This document shows, piece by piece, positions 54,151-64,000 of a DNA stretch of 64,000 nucleotides. The position numbers were made by a program, and so were the translations under genes. The notes beneath the pieces are model-generated. The model was given only the letters and a program-made list of their open reading frames with translations, searched no databases and was not told where the DNA came from. How positions within the stretch are numbered: position 1 is the first letter of the stretch; each line of letters begins with the position of its first letter. This stretch comes from an uncultured Cedecea sp. (GTDB lineage: Bacteria > Pseudomonadota > Gammaproteobacteria > Enterobacterales > Enterobacteriaceae): contig NZ_CANMLV010000011.1 of NCBI RefSeq assembly GCF_947498825.1, positions 62,001 through 126,000 on the forward strand. Direction: 5' to 3'.

Positions 54151-55944
54151 TTAACCTTGTGGTGCATCGACATCGTTCAGCGTCTTATCTGACGAAAGCG
54201 AGACCTGAGCCCTGTTTTTATCTTTTTCTTTGCTATAAGGCAGGGCATCGTAATCAATAAGCGGCGCTTTCTTATACGGGTTACCAATCAGGCGTGGTAC
54301 CTCAACGAATTGTGGGCTGATAACAGAACGTTTCGGGTCATAGCCATCGTAAGTTAAGCCGCTTAAATCTGACCAGGTGTGGATCAGCTGCGAACTACTG
54401 TACTTACGATCCACATCGTTAGAGAAGTCTCTGGGATGCGCTTGCTGCCAGCCTGGAGAGGTCCAGAGGATAAAGGGAACCTTGTACATTGCGCGTGTCG
54501 GACTATCCTCATTACGCCCTTGCGTCTGGTGTGGCGGCGTATCGTAAACTTCCTCACCATGGTCCGACAGATAGAGCATAAAACCGTCTTGCCCGCTCTG
54601 TTTAAAATCCTTAATCAACGTTGAGACCACATGGTCGTTGAAGGCATTGGCGCTGTCGTAATCGTTATAGGTGGCTTGTTCGCTGGCGCTTAAACTTGCT
54701 GGCATCGTATCTGATTTGCCATCAAATTTACCTTCTCCGTGAGGGTAACGGAAATCGTAACGGATGTGCGTTCCCAGCAAATGGATAATAATGAATTTTT
54801 TTGCTGCAGGGTCGGCAAGGACTTCTTTAAACGGCGCCAGCACATTGGTGTCGTACTCACGAGCACTTTGAGTACGTTGTTGATTCATATAGTATTGTTT
54901 GTCAGTCTGTTTGGAAAATACCGTCAGCATAGTATTACGTTGGGTCATGGTCTGCTGATTCGTTATCCAGAAGCTCTTATAACCTGCCTGCTTCATCAGA
55001 TTCATTAACGACGGTTTAGTCAGATAAAGATCGGGATTTTGCTGGTCGGCAAAGGTGAGCGCCTGTTGCAGAATTTCAATGGTATAGGGGCGTGAAGTCA
55101 CAACATCATTGAATACCGTTAGCTGTGGATCCGATTTGTGCAGGGCAGCCAGTTCTGGCGTGGTTGCGCGGGGATAACCATAGAGGCTCATACGGTCACG
55201 CTGGGTTGACTCGCCCAGTACCAATACCAGGGTGCGTGGAGCGTCACCTGAACTGTCCTGCAAGTTAGCGAGTGGGGGTAAGGCATGGTTAGAATTCAAC
55301 AGGTTAGTCAGACTACTGAGTTGATTCTGGTATTCGCGATAAGCCACAACAAACTGCCACGGAGCCGCAGGTTCAAGGCGAGAAGAAAGACTGTCGAAGG
55401 CCTCACTCAGCGAGCGCTTATGCAATAGTATATTCGCCCCCATCGGCTGTAAAACCAGGCCGAATAAAAGGGCAAAAGAGACTAACCATTGCCAGGGCTT
55501 ACGGATATACACCGGTCGCAGGCGAGTCCAGAGAAAAATAGCGGCAAGCGTATAAGCTAAGGCGACCAGTAATAGCTTAATACTGAAATATTGTCTGAGG
55601 TATTCATTAGCTTCATTGGCGTTGCTCTCAAACATCACAAACAGCACGCTCTGTGAGAACTCCTGGCCGTAAACCACATAGTAACCAAGCGCAGCAATTG
55701 AGGTTGCCCACAACACAATACCGATAAGTGCAGCAATCAAGCGGGTATAGTTGGGTAGCAGGAAAACAGGTATCAGCCATAACGAACTAAACAGGATGGA
55801 ATCTCGTAAACCCGTGGTGCCACTGTAACCGGTAGCTAAGATAGCAATTTGTATGACCGATGAAAAAAACCAAAAGTAAATCAGAACCCAGCCAAGGGCG
55901 CGAAAACTGAATTTCTTTCCGCTGTATGTTTTTGTGGAGTACAT
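54151..55944 (-). CDS. eptC: LPS core heptose I phosphoethanolamine transferase
   Basis: EptC (CptA, YijP) transfers phosphoethanolamine from phosphatidylethanolamine to the phosphate on heptose I of the LPS core. The 597 residues include about five membrane segments in the first 180, then a periplasmic sulfatase-fold domain. The phosphorylated Thr lies in VLGESTQRDRMSLYGYPRATTPEL, and metal ligands in LSDHGEEVYDT. It fits well with waaP in this window, which makes the acceptor phosphate. It is slightly longer than E. coli (577), mostly at the C-terminus. It lies ahead of ppc as in E. coli. Confidence 0.93.
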   Translation of the reverse strand: MYSTKTYSGKKFSFRALGWVLIYFWFFSSVIQIAILATGYSGTTGLRDSILFSSLWLIPVFLLPNYTRLIAALIGIVLWATSIAALGYYVVYGQEFSQSVLFVMFESNANEANEYLRQYFSIKLLLVALAYTLAAIFLWTRLRPVYIRKPWQWLVSFALLFGLVLQPMGANILLHKRSLSEAFDSLSSRLEPAAPWQFVVAYREYQNQLSSLTNLLNSNHALPPLANLQDSSGDAPRTLVLVLGESTQRDRMSLYGYPRATTPELAALHKSDPQLTVFNDVVTSRPYTIEILQQALTFADQQNPDLYLTKPSLMNLMKQAGYKSFWITNQQTMTQRNTMLTVFSKQTDKQYYMNQQRTQSAREYDTNVLAPFKEVLADPAAKKFIIIHLLGTHIRYDFRYPHGEGKFDGKSDTMPASLSASEQATYNDYDSANAFNDHVVSTLIKDFKQSGQDGFMLYLSDHGEEVYDTPPHQTQGRNEDSPTRAMYKVPFILWTSPGWQQAHPRDFSNDVDRKYSSSQLIHTWSDLSGLTYDGYDPKRSVISPQFVEVPRLIGNPYKKAPLIDYDALPYSKEKDKNRAQVSLSSDKTLNDVDAPQG

Positions 55945-56139
55945 AGTTGTGCTCAGTTAAAAAATAGTGCTAACCATAGTGGACAAACCTTAAGTAAGCC
56001 TTAAACCTGAAAAAATAGGTGGGGCGGAGGTTAAAACAGGAGTTAGCATAGGGTGTGAGCAGGCAGGTTAATATCAGTTAACAATACTCTTTGCGGACAA
56101 GTCGTTAATTTTTCACCGCGAACAGCTATGGCTCAAATA

Positions 56140-56167
56140 AAAAACCCCACTGATAAAATCAGTGGGG
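56140..56167 (-). terminator. terminator of ppc
   Basis: Stem CCCCACTGAT / ATCAGTGGGG with an AAA loop; the - strand side continues with TTTTTTATTT. Confidence 0.92.
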
Positions 56168-56192
56168 TAACGTAATAATATCTCGACAGAAA

Positions 56193-58844
56193 TTAACCGG
56201 TGTTACGCATACCGGCAGCCACGCCCGCGATGGTGACCATAAGGGCCTGCTCTACTCGAGGATCAACCTCTTCACCACGCTCTTCGGTTTGGCGTGAACG
56301 ATACAACAGTTCAGCCTGAAGGACGTTAAGCGGATCGGTATAGATATTACGCAGGGTAATCGACTCAGCAATCCAGGGTAAGTCCGCCATCAAATGTGAA
56401 TCGTTGGCAATGTCCAGTACCACTTTGATATCCGCAGAGAGCTGATCGCGCAGTTGCTGACCCAGGCTCCACAGCTCCTTTTTCACCAGACGCTGATCGT
56501 AGTATTCCGCCAGCCACAGGTCTGCTTTGGCAAAAACCATCTCCAGCATACCTAAACGAGTTGAGAAGAATGGCCAGTCGCGACACATCGCTTCAAGCTG
56601 GTCTTGCTTACCATCTTCTATCACTTTTTGCAGCGCGGCACCGGCACCCAGCCAGGCGGGTAGCATCAGACGGTTTTGCGTCCAGGCGAAAATCCATGGA
56701 ATGGCACGCAATGACTCTACGCCGCCATTTGGACGACGTTTTGCAGGACGTGAGCCTAATGGCAGTTTACCCAGTTCCAACTCCGGTGTCGCTGAGCGGA
56801 AGTAAGGTACAAAGTCTTTATGCTCACGAATATAACCGCGGTACATTTCGCAAGAGACAGCTGATAACTGTTCCATAATATGGATCCAGTCTTGCTTTGG
56901 CTCTGGCGGTGGCAGCAGGTTAGCTTCCAGAATCGCACTGGTATAAAGCGTCAGACTGCTGATGGTGACTTCCGGAAGACCGTATTTAAAGCGGATCATC
57001 TCGCCTTGTTCAGTCACACGCAGCCCCCCTTTCAGGCTGCCTGGTGGTTGGGAGAGCAGGGCAGCATGCGCAGGTGCGCCACCACGACCAATAGAGCCAC
57101 CACGACCGTGGAACAGCGTCAGTGCGATACCGGCTTTTTCACAGGTTTTGATCAGGGCGTCCTGTGCTTCGTACTGTGCCCATGAAGCTGCCATCACACC
57201 CGCGTCTTTTGCAGAGTCAGAATAGCCAATCATGACCATTTGTTTGCCCTGGATAAAGCCACGATACCAGTCGATACTCAGAAGTTGCGTCATCACATCA
57301 TCAGCATTATTCAGGTCATCGAGGGTCTCGAATAGCGGGGCAACTGGCAGAGCAAAGGTACAGCCTGCTTCTTTCAGTAGCAGGTGAACGGCCAGAACAT
57401 CAGATGGCGTTTTCGCCATAGAGATAACGTAAGCGGCAATTGACCCCTGTGGTGCTTCAGCGACCACTTTACAGGTATCAAGGACTTCTTTGGTCTCTGC
57501 AGTCGGTTCCCACTGGCGTGGCAGTAACGGACGTTTAGAGTTCAGCTCACGGATTAGGAAGGCTTGTTTGTCGGCTTCTGACCAGCTTTCGTAGTCGCCA
57601 ATACCGAGATAGCGAGTCATTTCGCCTAAGGCTTCAGTATGACGGGTGCTTTCCTGACGGATATCGATACGAACCAGTGGCACACCAAAGCATTTTACCC
57701 GGCGTAAGGTATCAAGTAGCTGGCCGTTGGCAATAATGCCCATGCCGCAAGCTTGCAGTGACTGATAACAGGCATACAGTGGGTCCCACAGTTGCTCATT
57801 ATGAGTTAACAGACCTTCTGGTTTCGGCAGACGCTGGCCTTTAAGGCGCGCTTCCAGCCAGGCTTGAGTCGCGGTTAATTGCTGACGCAGGCCTTTCATG
57901 ATGTAGCGATAAGGTTCCTGACCCGCATCGGCTCCGGCAAGAGCGCTGAGTTCAGGCGTACATTCCACCATCGACAGCTCAGAGATCAGGACCTGAATAT
58001 CACGCAGGAACAGGTCTGTTGCTTTCCAGCGGCTAAGCAGCAGTACATGGCGCGTAATATCGGCTGTTACGTTCGGGTTACCATCACGGTCACCGCCCAT
58101 CCAGGAGGTAAAGCGTACCGGTACAAAATCGACCGGCAGTTTGTAGCCTAACTGCTCTTCAATCTGCTCATTCAGTTCACGCAGATAGTTTGGTACGCCT
58201 TCCCACAGACTGTTTTCTACTACCGCAAAGCCCCATTTTGCTTCATCAATCGGAGAAGGGCGTTGCTTACGAATTTCATCGGTATGCCAGGCTTGAGCCA
58301 CTAACTGGCGCAGACGACGCATAATCTGGTTACGCTCGTAATCGGCGATATCGCTGTGATCGAGCTGTTTCAGACAGCTATTCACTTCAACCAGTTTATG
58401 AATCAGTGTGCGGCGGGTAATTTCAGTCGGATGCGCTGTCAGAACCAGTTCCAGTGATAAGGACTCTACTGCTTCTTTCAGGGCCTCTTCACTGATATTC
58501 GGCTGTTCTTTTAATTTTTTCAGCGTATCAGAAATCACTTCAGGGCTGCTGGCGGCTTCGCCATTCGCTGAAATACTGTGATATTGCTCTGCGGTGTTGG
58601 CCAGATTCAAAAACTGGCTGAATGCACGGGCAACAGGTAACAGTTCATCATTAGAGAGATTCTGCAGCGTTGTCAGCAATTCTTGCCGATTCGCCTCATT
58701 ACCTGCACGGGAGGATTTGGATAACTTCCGGATAGTTTCCACGCGATCGAGAATATTTTCCCCCAGCGTGTCTTTAATGGTATCTCCGAGCAGCGTACCG
58801 AGCATACTGACATTACTACGCAAAGCAGAATAACGTTCGTTCAT
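56193..58844 (-). CDS. ppc: phosphoenolpyruvate carboxylase
   Basis: Ppc makes oxaloacetate from phosphoenolpyruvate and bicarbonate, refilling the TCA cycle. The start at 58844 gives 883 residues ([16 protein letters not shown]), the E. coli length; an in-frame start five codons upstream is not supported. The catalytic His lies in [12 protein letters not shown], and [12 protein letters not shown] and [14 protein letters not shown] are the other signatures. The C-terminus ends in MRNTG, the conserved tail at the active and inhibitor site. It stands alone between eptC and argE. Confidence 0.98.
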   Translation of the reverse strand: MNERYSALRSNVSMLGTLLGDTIKDTLGENILDRVETIRKLSKSSRAGNEANRQELLTTLQNLSNDELLPVARAFSQFLNLANTAEQYHSISANGEAASSPEVISDTLKKLKEQPNISEEALKEAVESLSLELVLTAHPTEITRRTLIHKLVEVNSCLKQLDHSDIADYERNQIMRRLRQLVAQAWHTDEIRKQRPSPIDEAKWGFAVVENSLWEGVPNYLRELNEQIEEQLGYKLPVDFVPVRFTSWMGGDRDGNPNVTADITRHVLLLSRWKATDLFLRDIQVLISELSMVECTPELSALAGADAGQEPYRYIMKGLRQQLTATQAWLEARLKGQRLPKPEGLLTHNEQLWDPLYACYQSLQACGMGIIANGQLLDTLRRVKCFGVPLVRIDIRQESTRHTEALGEMTRYLGIGDYESWSEADKQAFLIRELNSKRPLLPRQWEPTAETKEVLDTCKVVAEAPQGSIAAYVISMAKTPSDVLAVHLLLKEAGCTFALPVAPLFETLDDLNNADDVMTQLLSIDWYRGFIQGKQMVMIGYSDSAKDAGVMAASWAQYEAQDALIKTCEKAGIALTLFHGRGGSIGRGGAPAHAALLSQPPGSLKGGLRVTEQGEMIRFKYGLPEVTISSLTLYTSAILEANLLPPPEPKQDWIHIMEQLSAVSCEMYRGYIREHKDFVPYFRSATPELELGKLPLGSRPAKRRPNGGVESLRAIPWIFAWTQNRLMLPAWLGAGAALQKVIEDGKQDQLEAMCRDWPFFSTRLGMLEMVFAKADLWLAEYYDQRLVKKELWSLGQQLRDQLSADIKVVLDIANDSHLMADLPWIAESITLRNIYTDPLNVLQAELLYRSRQTEERGEEVDPRVEQALMVTIAGVAAGMRNTG

Positions 58845-59046
58845 AAGATCCAGACCCAATCTCTATTATGTAACTTAATTTCACCCGTAAAGGTTCAACA
58901 CCGCCTTTTATAAAGCCACGTCCCAACACTTTCGTCAATTACTACGAAATCGTTTCAGCAAACGAAAAAATGGCTTTAATACATGAAATTTAATTACGGA
59001 GTAAGTGTATAAGCAATTCTTATTAAAATAGCCCTAAAACCAGAAT

Positions 59047-59072
59047 AAAAAGGAGGGTAATCCTCCTTTTTG
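59047..59072. terminator. terminator of argE
   Basis: AAAAAGGAGG / CCTCCTTTTT around a GTAAT loop, symmetric and thus active in either direction; it lies just beyond the argE stop. Confidence 0.88.
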
Positions 59073-59078
59073 CCCTAT

Positions 59079-60233
59079 TTATGCATGCCAACAAAAATGG
59101 TGCACAACTTGAGAAATTAATTCGCGTGTTGGCTTAATAAAGCGTGTTTCAAGGTATTCATCGGGCTGATGCGCCTGATTAATCGAACCCGGGCCTAACA
59201 CCAGGGTTGGGCAAAGGGTCTGAATAAAAGGCGCCTCAGTACAATAATTGACCACCTCAGTCTCTGTCCCGAGGAGTTTTTCAATCACTTGCACTAGCTG
59301 ACTATCTTGCGGACATTCATAGCCGGGGATCGGTGGGTGCAGCTCTGAAATTGTCAGGCGGCCAGGATAGCGCTGACTGACTGGCTCCAAGGCTTCAACC
59401 AGCAACTCTTCCAGATTATTCAGCGACATGCCCGGTAATGGGCGAATATCCATATGCAGTTCACAGCAAGCACAGATACGGTTAGCAGCATCACCGCCGT
59501 TGATATGGCCGAGGTTAAGCGTCGGGTAGGGCACTGCAAAGGCTGCATAGTGGTAACGTTCTTTAAAGCTATCTCTGAGCCCCATAATCTGGGTGATCGC
59601 TTCATGCATCAGTTCGATAGCATTCACGCCTCGGGCCGGATCGCTGGAGTGGCCTGACTGACCCAGAATACGAATCGCATTAGAGATGTGTCCTTTGTGA
59701 GCGCGAACCGGTTGCAGGGAGGTTGGCTCACCGATAATGGCGCAGTCAGGGCGTATCTGAGTATTTTCAGAGAAGTAGCGTGCCCCGGCCATGGAGGTTT
59801 CTTCATCGGCGGTGGCGAGGATATAGAGCGGCTTTTTAAGCTGAGTCACATCAACGTCACGCAATGCATCAAGAATAAAGGCGAAGAAGCCTTTCATATC
59901 GGCGGTACCCAGACCATAGAGCTTATTGTCATGTTCGGTTAAGGTGAAAGGGTCGCGCGTCCAGCGTCCATCATCAAAGGGTACGGTATCGGTATGGCCT
60001 GTCAGCAGCAGACCACCGGCACCTTGACCTGTGCTGGCTAACATATTGAATTTATTGTTTGTTCCTGGGACAGGCTGTATTTCGACATGAAAATTCAGGT
60101 CACGAAACCAGCCCGCCAGTAAATTGATTAAAGACTCATTACTCTGATCGAGTGCGCTGTCGGTTGCGCTGATAGATGGGGTTGCGATCAAAGCGCGGTA
60201 AATCTCGATAAAAGGGGGTAATTTCATCTTCAC
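59079..60233 (-). CDS. argE: acetylornithine deacetylase
   Basis: ArgE hydrolyses N-acetylornithine to ornithine, an M20-family zinc enzyme. The protein has 384 residues (E. coli 383) and uses a GTG start (60233) to give [16 protein letters not shown]; an ATG two codons later is possible, but AAGGG is better spaced for the GTG. Metal ligands lie in [11 protein letters not shown] and in [12 protein letters not shown]. It is divergent from argCBGH with the ARG boxes in the gap. Confidence 0.97.
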   Translation of the reverse strand: MKMKLPPFIEIYRALIATPSISATDSALDQSNESLINLLAGWFRDLNFHVEIQPVPGTNNKFNMLASTGQGAGGLLLTGHTDTVPFDDGRWTRDPFTLTEHDNKLYGLGTADMKGFFAFILDALRDVDVTQLKKPLYILATADEETSMAGARYFSENTQIRPDCAIIGEPTSLQPVRAHKGHISNAIRILGQSGHSSDPARGVNAIELMHEAITQIMGLRDSFKERYHYAAFAVPYPTLNLGHINGGDAANRICACCELHMDIRPLPGMSLNNLEELLVEALEPVSQRYPGRLTISELHPPIPGYECPQDSQLVQVIEKLLGTETEVVNYCTEAPFIQTLCPTLVLGPGSINQAHQPDEYLETRFIKPTRELISQVVHHFCWHA

Positions 60234-60259
60234 TGTTGACAGCCCTTAGGTTAGGATAG

Positions 60260-60298
60260 TATCAATATTCATGCACTAATTATGAATAAAAATACATT
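60260..60298. promoter_or_regulatory. two ARG boxes between argE and argC
   Basis: Two 18-base ArgR sites separated by 3 bases: 60260-60277 (TATCAATATTCATGCACT, three mismatches to the core) and 60281-60298 (TATGAATAAAAATACATT, one mismatch). The 3-base spacing is the one ArgR hexamers use. Both operons can be repressed from here. Confidence 0.88.
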
Positions 60299-60416
60299 AG
60301 CATTGAGCGTAAAGGAACCATTAATTGTTCCGGTGACTACCACCACGCATGCAGACGTGGGTGAAAGCTTCAGGCTGACACCTTAAACAGACGAACGAAG
60401 AAGGTGAACAGCCCAG

Positions 60417-61418
60417 ATGTTGAATACACTGATTGTTGGCGCAAGTGGTTATGCAGGCGTAGAACTCGTCACTTATTTGAATCGCCATCCTGATATCAAC
60501 ATAACCGCTTTAACGGTATCAGCGCAAAGTTCAGATGCAGGAAAACGCATATCTGATTTGCATCCGCAACTGAAAGGCATTGTTGATATGCCGCTGCAGG
60601 CGATGTCGGACATCAGTGAATTCAGCAATGTTGATGTTGTGTTTCTGGCAACTGCACATGAAGTCAGTCATGACCTGGCTCCACAGTTTTTAGCTGCTGG
60701 CTGTACGGTTATCGATCTTTCTGGTGCCTTCCGCGTGAACGATGGTGATTTCTATCAGCGTTACTATGGTTTTACGCACCAGCACAGCGAATTGCTGGAA
60801 CAGGCGGTATATGGCCTGGCTGAGTGGCAGCATGATGAGATTAAAACGGCCCGATTAATTGCCGTTCCGGGTTGTTACCCGACTGCATCCCAGCTAGCGC
60901 TGAAGCCACTGATTAACGCTGACTTGTTGGATCTCACCCAGTGGCCTGTCATTAATGCCACCAGCGGTGTCAGTGGTGCCGGGCGTAAAGCAGCAATATC
61001 TAACAGTTTCTGTGAAGTGAGCTTACAGCCTTACGGCGTTTTCAATCACCGTCATCACCCTGAGATTGCTACCCATTTAGGTACACCGGTTATTTTTACC
61101 CCGCATTTGGGTAATTTCCCGCGTGGTATTCTGGCAACCATTACTGCACGTCTGAAACCTGGCGTCACGGGTGAGCAGGTCGCTGAGACATTTAAACAAG
61201 CCTATGATGGCAAGCCTTTAGTACGTTTGTATGACAAAGGGGTTCCGGCGCTGAAAAATGTGGTTGGTTTACCTTTCTGCGATATTGGTTTTGCTGTTCA
61301 GGATGAGCATGTCATTATCGTCGCGACTGAGGATAACCTGTTAAAAGGTGCCGCATCGCAGGCAGTACAATGTTTAAATATTCGTTTTGGCTTTGCTGAA
61401 ACACAATCTCTTATTTAA
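60417..61418 (+). CDS. argC: N-acetyl-gamma-glutamyl-phosphate reductase
   Basis: ArgC reduces N-acetylglutamyl phosphate to the semialdehyde in arginine synthesis. The 333 residues match the family. The NADP loop [15 protein letters not shown] is at the N-terminus, and the catalytic Cys153 lies in [21 protein letters not shown] supplies the catalytic His. It is first in argCBGH, and argB begins 16 bases after its stop. Confidence 0.98.
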   Translation: MLNTLIVGASGYAGVELVTYLNRHPDINITALTVSAQSSDAGKRISDLHPQLKGIVDMPLQAMSDISEFSNVDVVFLATAHEVSHDLAPQFLAAGCTVIDLSGAFRVNDGDFYQRYYGFTHQHSELLEQAVYGLAEWQHDEIKTARLIAVPGCYPTASQLALKPLINADLLDLTQWPVINATSGVSGAGRKAAISNSFCEVSLQPYGVFNHRHHPEIATHLGTPVIFTPHLGNFPRGILATITARLKPGVTGEQVAETFKQAYDGKPLVRLYDKGVPALKNVVGLPFCDIGFAVQDEHVIIVATEDNLLKGAASQAVQCLNIRFGFAETQSLI

Positions 61419-61434
61419 CCGTCAGTTGGATAAA

Positions 61435-62211
61435 ATGATGAATCCTTTAATTATCAAGCTGGGTGGCGTGTTACTGGATAGCGAAGAGGCGTTAGATCGT
61501 CTTTTCACTGCCTTGATGACTTATCGTCAGTCCCATCAACGGCCGCTGGTCATCGTTCACGGTGGTGGTTGCCTGGTCGATGAGCTGATGAAAAAACTGG
61601 CGTTACCGGTTGAGAAAAAAAATGGTCTGCGTGTAACACCTGCGGATCAAATTGATATCATTACCGGCGCACTGGCGGGTACAGCGAATAAAACGCTACT
61701 CGCCTGGGCGAAAAAATATAGTCTTAACGGTGTCGGTTTATGCCTGGGGGATGGTGACAGTGTGAATGTCACTCAACTGGATGAATCCTTAGGCCATGTT
61801 GGTCTGGCGAGTCCGGGCTCACCGAAGCTGATTCAGGCTCTGCTGGCGAGCAATTTCCTGCCTATTATCAGTTCAATAGGTGTGACCGCCGAAGGCGAAT
61901 TAATGAATGTGAATGCTGATCAGGCGGCGACAGCCTTAGCTGCAACCCTGGGAGCTGACTTAATTTTATTGTCAGATGTTAGCGGCATTCTGGATGGTAA
62001 AGGGCAGCGTATCGCGGAGATGACGGCAGAAAAAGCTGAACAACTTATTCAACAGGGTATTATTACTGACGGTATGATAGTCAAAGTAAACGCGGCACTT
62101 GATGCTGCGCGTACTTTGCAACGTCCTGTGGATATTGCATCTTGGCGTCACGCAGAACAACTCCCTGCTTTATTCAACGGCGTAGCCATTGGCACCCGGA
62201 TTCTGGCATAG
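61435..62211 (+). CDS. argB: acetylglutamate kinase
   Basis: ArgB phosphorylates N-acetylglutamate. The start ATG at 61435 gives 258 residues beginning [23 protein letters not shown], as in E. coli; the frame opens upstream inside argC, but that part is not conserved. The phosphate-binding IIKLGG and [11 protein letters not shown] loops and the C-terminal [25 protein letters not shown] are typical of the amino-acid kinase fold. Second gene of argCBGH. Confidence 0.97.
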   Translation: MMNPLIIKLGGVLLDSEEALDRLFTALMTYRQSHQRPLVIVHGGGCLVDELMKKLALPVEKKNGLRVTPADQIDIITGALAGTANKTLLAWAKKYSLNGVGLCLGDGDSVNVTQLDESLGHVGLASPGSPKLIQALLASNFLPIISSIGVTAEGELMNVNADQAATALAATLGADLILLSDVSGILDGKGQRIAEMTAEKAEQLIQQGIITDGMIVKVNAALDAARTLQRPVDIASWRHAEQLPALFNGVAIGTRILA

Positions 62212-62241
62212 ACAAAGAAAAGATTTAACAAGGAAAAAACA

Positions 62242-63462
62242 ATGCAAAATCACGGCATCAAAAAAATTGTTCTCGCGTATTCAGGCGGTCTTGATACTTC
62301 GGCGATCATTCCATGGCTGAAAGAAAATTATGGCGATTGTGAAGTGGTCGCTTGTGTAGTGGATATCGGCCAGGATCGTGAAGACCTGAAAGGCGTTGAG
62401 CAGAAAGCACTGCGTTCAGGTGCCAGCGAATGCTATGTCGTCGATGCCCGTGAAGAGTTCATCAGTGATTATGTTTATCCGGTACTGCAGACCGGTGCGC
62501 TGTATGAAGGCAGCTACCTGCTGGGAACTTCAATGGCACGTCCATTGATTGCTAAAGCACTGGTTGATGTGGCTAATAAAGTAGGCGCAGATGCGCTGTG
62601 CCACGGTGCAACCGGTAAAGGAAATGACCAGGTTCGTTTTGAGTCTACCTGGGCAGCACTGGCTCCACATCTGAAAGTCGTTGCGCCGTGGCGTGAGTGG
62701 GATCTGCGTTCTCGTGAAGCCCTGCTGGATTATCTGAAAGAGCGTGATATCCCGACCACCGCTTCACTGGAAAAAATCTACAGCCGTGATGAGAATGCGT
62801 GGCATATCTCTACTGAAGGCGGCGTGCTGGAAAGCCCGTGGAATGCACCGAACAAAGATTGCTGGGTTTGGACTGTAGACCCGCAAGAAGCACCAGACCA
62901 GGCAGAGCAAGTGACTGTTTCTGTGAAGCAGGGCAAAGTGGTTGCCGTTAATGGCGAAGCAATGAGCCCATTCAAATGTCTGGAAACACTGAATGCTATC
63001 GGTGCTAAACACGGTATCGGCCGTATTGATATCGTTGAAAACCGCCTGGTCGGTATTAAGTCTCGTGGTTGCTATGAAACGCCGGGAGGCACCATTATCA
63101 TGGCGGCACTGCGTGGTGTTGAGCAGCTGGTTCTGGATCGTGACTCGTTCAAATGGCGTGAGCAGTTGGGTCTGGAAATGTCTTATGTGGTTTACGATGG
63201 CCGCTGGTTTGCTCCACTGCGTAAATCTCTGCAGGCAGCCGCTGAGTCTCTGGCTGAAGAAGTGAACGGTGAAGTGGTTCTGCAGCTTTACAAAGGTCAG
63301 GTGACTGCGATTCAGAAGAAATCGCCAAACAGCCTGTATAGCGAAGAGTTCGCGACCTTTGGCGAAGATGAAGTTTACGATCACAGCCATGCGGGCGGCT
63401 TTATCCGTCTGTTCTCACTCTCTTCACGTATCCGTGCATTGAACGAACTGAAAAATAAGTAA
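62242..63462 (+). CDS. argG: argininosuccinate synthase (short type)
   Basis: ArgG joins citrulline and aspartate with ATP. The 406 residues begin [26 protein letters not shown], with the PP-loop at about residues 12-20, and contain [15 protein letters not shown] and YETPGGTI. It is the roughly 400-residue form that is found in argCBGH operons of Yersinia, Serratia and relatives; E. coli has a longer, distant ArgG at a separate locus. AAGGA precedes the ATG by 8 bases. The position between argB and argH makes one operon for the last steps. Confidence 0.98.
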   Translation: MQNHGIKKIVLAYSGGLDTSAIIPWLKENYGDCEVVACVVDIGQDREDLKGVEQKALRSGASECYVVDAREEFISDYVYPVLQTGALYEGSYLLGTSMARPLIAKALVDVANKVGADALCHGATGKGNDQVRFESTWAALAPHLKVVAPWREWDLRSREALLDYLKERDIPTTASLEKIYSRDENAWHISTEGGVLESPWNAPNKDCWVWTVDPQEAPDQAEQVTVSVKQGKVVAVNGEAMSPFKCLETLNAIGAKHGIGRIDIVENRLVGIKSRGCYETPGGTIIMAALRGVEQLVLDRDSFKWREQLGLEMSYVVYDGRWFAPLRKSLQAAAESLAEEVNGEVVLQLYKGQVTAIQKKSPNSLYSEEFATFGEDEVYDHSHAGGFIRLFSLSSRIRALNELKNK

Positions 63463-63534
63463 TAGTTGAAATGGGGGAGCATGAGTTGCTCCCCGCTTTA
63501 AAAGTCACAATAAAAATGAATACGGAGCATGACT

Positions 63535-64000
63535 ATGGCACTTTGGGGTGGACGTTTTACACAGGCAGCCGATCAGCGGTTTAAACAGTTCAATGATTCT
63601 TTGCGCTTTGACTATCGTCTGGCAGAGCAAGATATTGTCGGTTCTGTTGCCTGGTCCAAAGCATTAGTGACTGTAGGTGTGCTTACAAGCGCTGAACAGC
63701 AGCAGCTTGAAGAAGCACTGGAGACATTACTGACCGAAGTTCAGGCTGACCCTGAAGCGATTCGCACCAGTGATGCAGAAGATATTCATAGCTGGGTTGA
63801 AGGCAAACTGATCGAAAAGGTCGGAGCCTTAGGTAAAAAACTGCATACCGGACGCAGCCGCAATGACCAGGTTGCGACAGATCTGAAGTTGTGGTGCAAA
63901 TTACAAATAAGCGAGCTACTGACTGCAACCCGTCATCTGCAACAGGCTTTGGTTGAGACCGCAGAAGCCAATCAGGATGCGGTGATGCCAGGTTATACCC
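63535..64000 (+). CDS. argH: argininosuccinate lyase, 5' part only
   Basis: ArgH splits argininosuccinate into arginine and fumarate. The first 155 codons are visible and open to the window end; the full protein should be about 457 residues. The start ATG at 63535 has GGAG 7 bases upstream and gives [21 protein letters not shown], as in E. coli. [13 protein letters not shown] and [17 protein letters not shown] are conserved active-site segments. The fumarase-family GSSxMPxKxN signature lies beyond the edge. Confidence 0.96.
   Translation, partial: MALWGGRFTQAADQRFKQFNDSLRFDYRLAEQDIVGSVAWSKALVTVGVLTSAEQQQLEEALETLLTEVQADPEAIRTSDAEDIHSWVEGKLIEKVGALGKKLHTGRSRNDQVATDLKLWCKLQISELLTATRHLQQALVETAEANQDAVMPGYT

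Noticed and set aside
62764-63390. 208-codon frame antisense to argG
   Set aside because: A shadow of the biased argG codons; no ribosome binding site or domain.

Overview
The window is a stretch of ordinary chromosome from a gamma-proteobacterium of the order Enterobacterales. The evidence is long runs of gene order shared with E. coli and Salmonella (radC-rpmB-rpmG-mutM-coaD-waaA, secB-gpsA-cysE-trmL-cpxARP-fieF-pfkA-sbp, tpiA-yiiQ-yiiR-fpr-glpX-glpK-zapB-rraA-menA-hslUV-ftsN-cytR-priA-rpmE-metJBLF, eptC-ppc-argECB-H) and proteins that align almost end to end with the E. coli ones. It is not E. coli or Salmonella. glpF, gpmI and kbl-tdh are missing from their usual places, argG lies inside the arginine operon, and the LPS outer-core genes differ. 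A lineage such as Budviciaceae, Yersiniaceae or a relative would fit, but genus cannot be fixed by eye. No rRNA, tRNA, CRISPR array, prophage or insertion sequence was recognised.

Layout. 1-3827: 3' end of radC, ribosomal proteins L28 and L33, DNA repair (mutM), coenzyme A (coaD) and Kdo transfer (waaA). 4243-15563: the LPS core block, made of two convergent operons. The + strand operon is waaG-waaP-GT8-GT8. The - strand operon is hldD-waaF-waaC-waaL-GT2-waaQ-GT8. They meet at a hairpin near 8285. Together they make and activate heptose, add and phosphorylate the heptoses, build the outer core and ligate O antigen. 15821-21640: envelope and housekeeping genes (yibQ, envC, yibN, grxC, secB, gpsA, cysE). 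22110-24960: trmL and the Cpx envelope-stress system, with a perfect CpxR box in the cpxR/cpxP gap. 25080-28412: fieF, pfkA with a Cra-like box, and sbp.

28413-33352 is the most accessory-looking part. A decayed LysR-type regulator is followed by a four-gene cluster: GPH-family permease, aminoimidazole riboside (AIRs) kinase-like PfkB sugar kinase, ADP-ribosylglycohydrolase-family protein, and GntR/UTRA regulator. It resembles the Salmonella STM4065-STM4068 cluster and lies between sbp and tpiA. Only the kinase activity is known there. The hydrolase role and natural substrate are open, so this is the best candidate in the window for an incompletely described system.

34174-48680: tpiA, glycerol and gluconeogenic genes, zapB, rraA, menaquinone synthesis, the HslUV protease, ftsN, cytR, priA and rpmE. 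48783-54091 is the methionine regulon (metJ, metBL, metF) with MET boxes before metB and metF. 54151-58844 holds eptC and ppc. 59079-64000 is the divergent argE / argCBGH arginine operon with two ARG boxes; argH runs off the end of the window.
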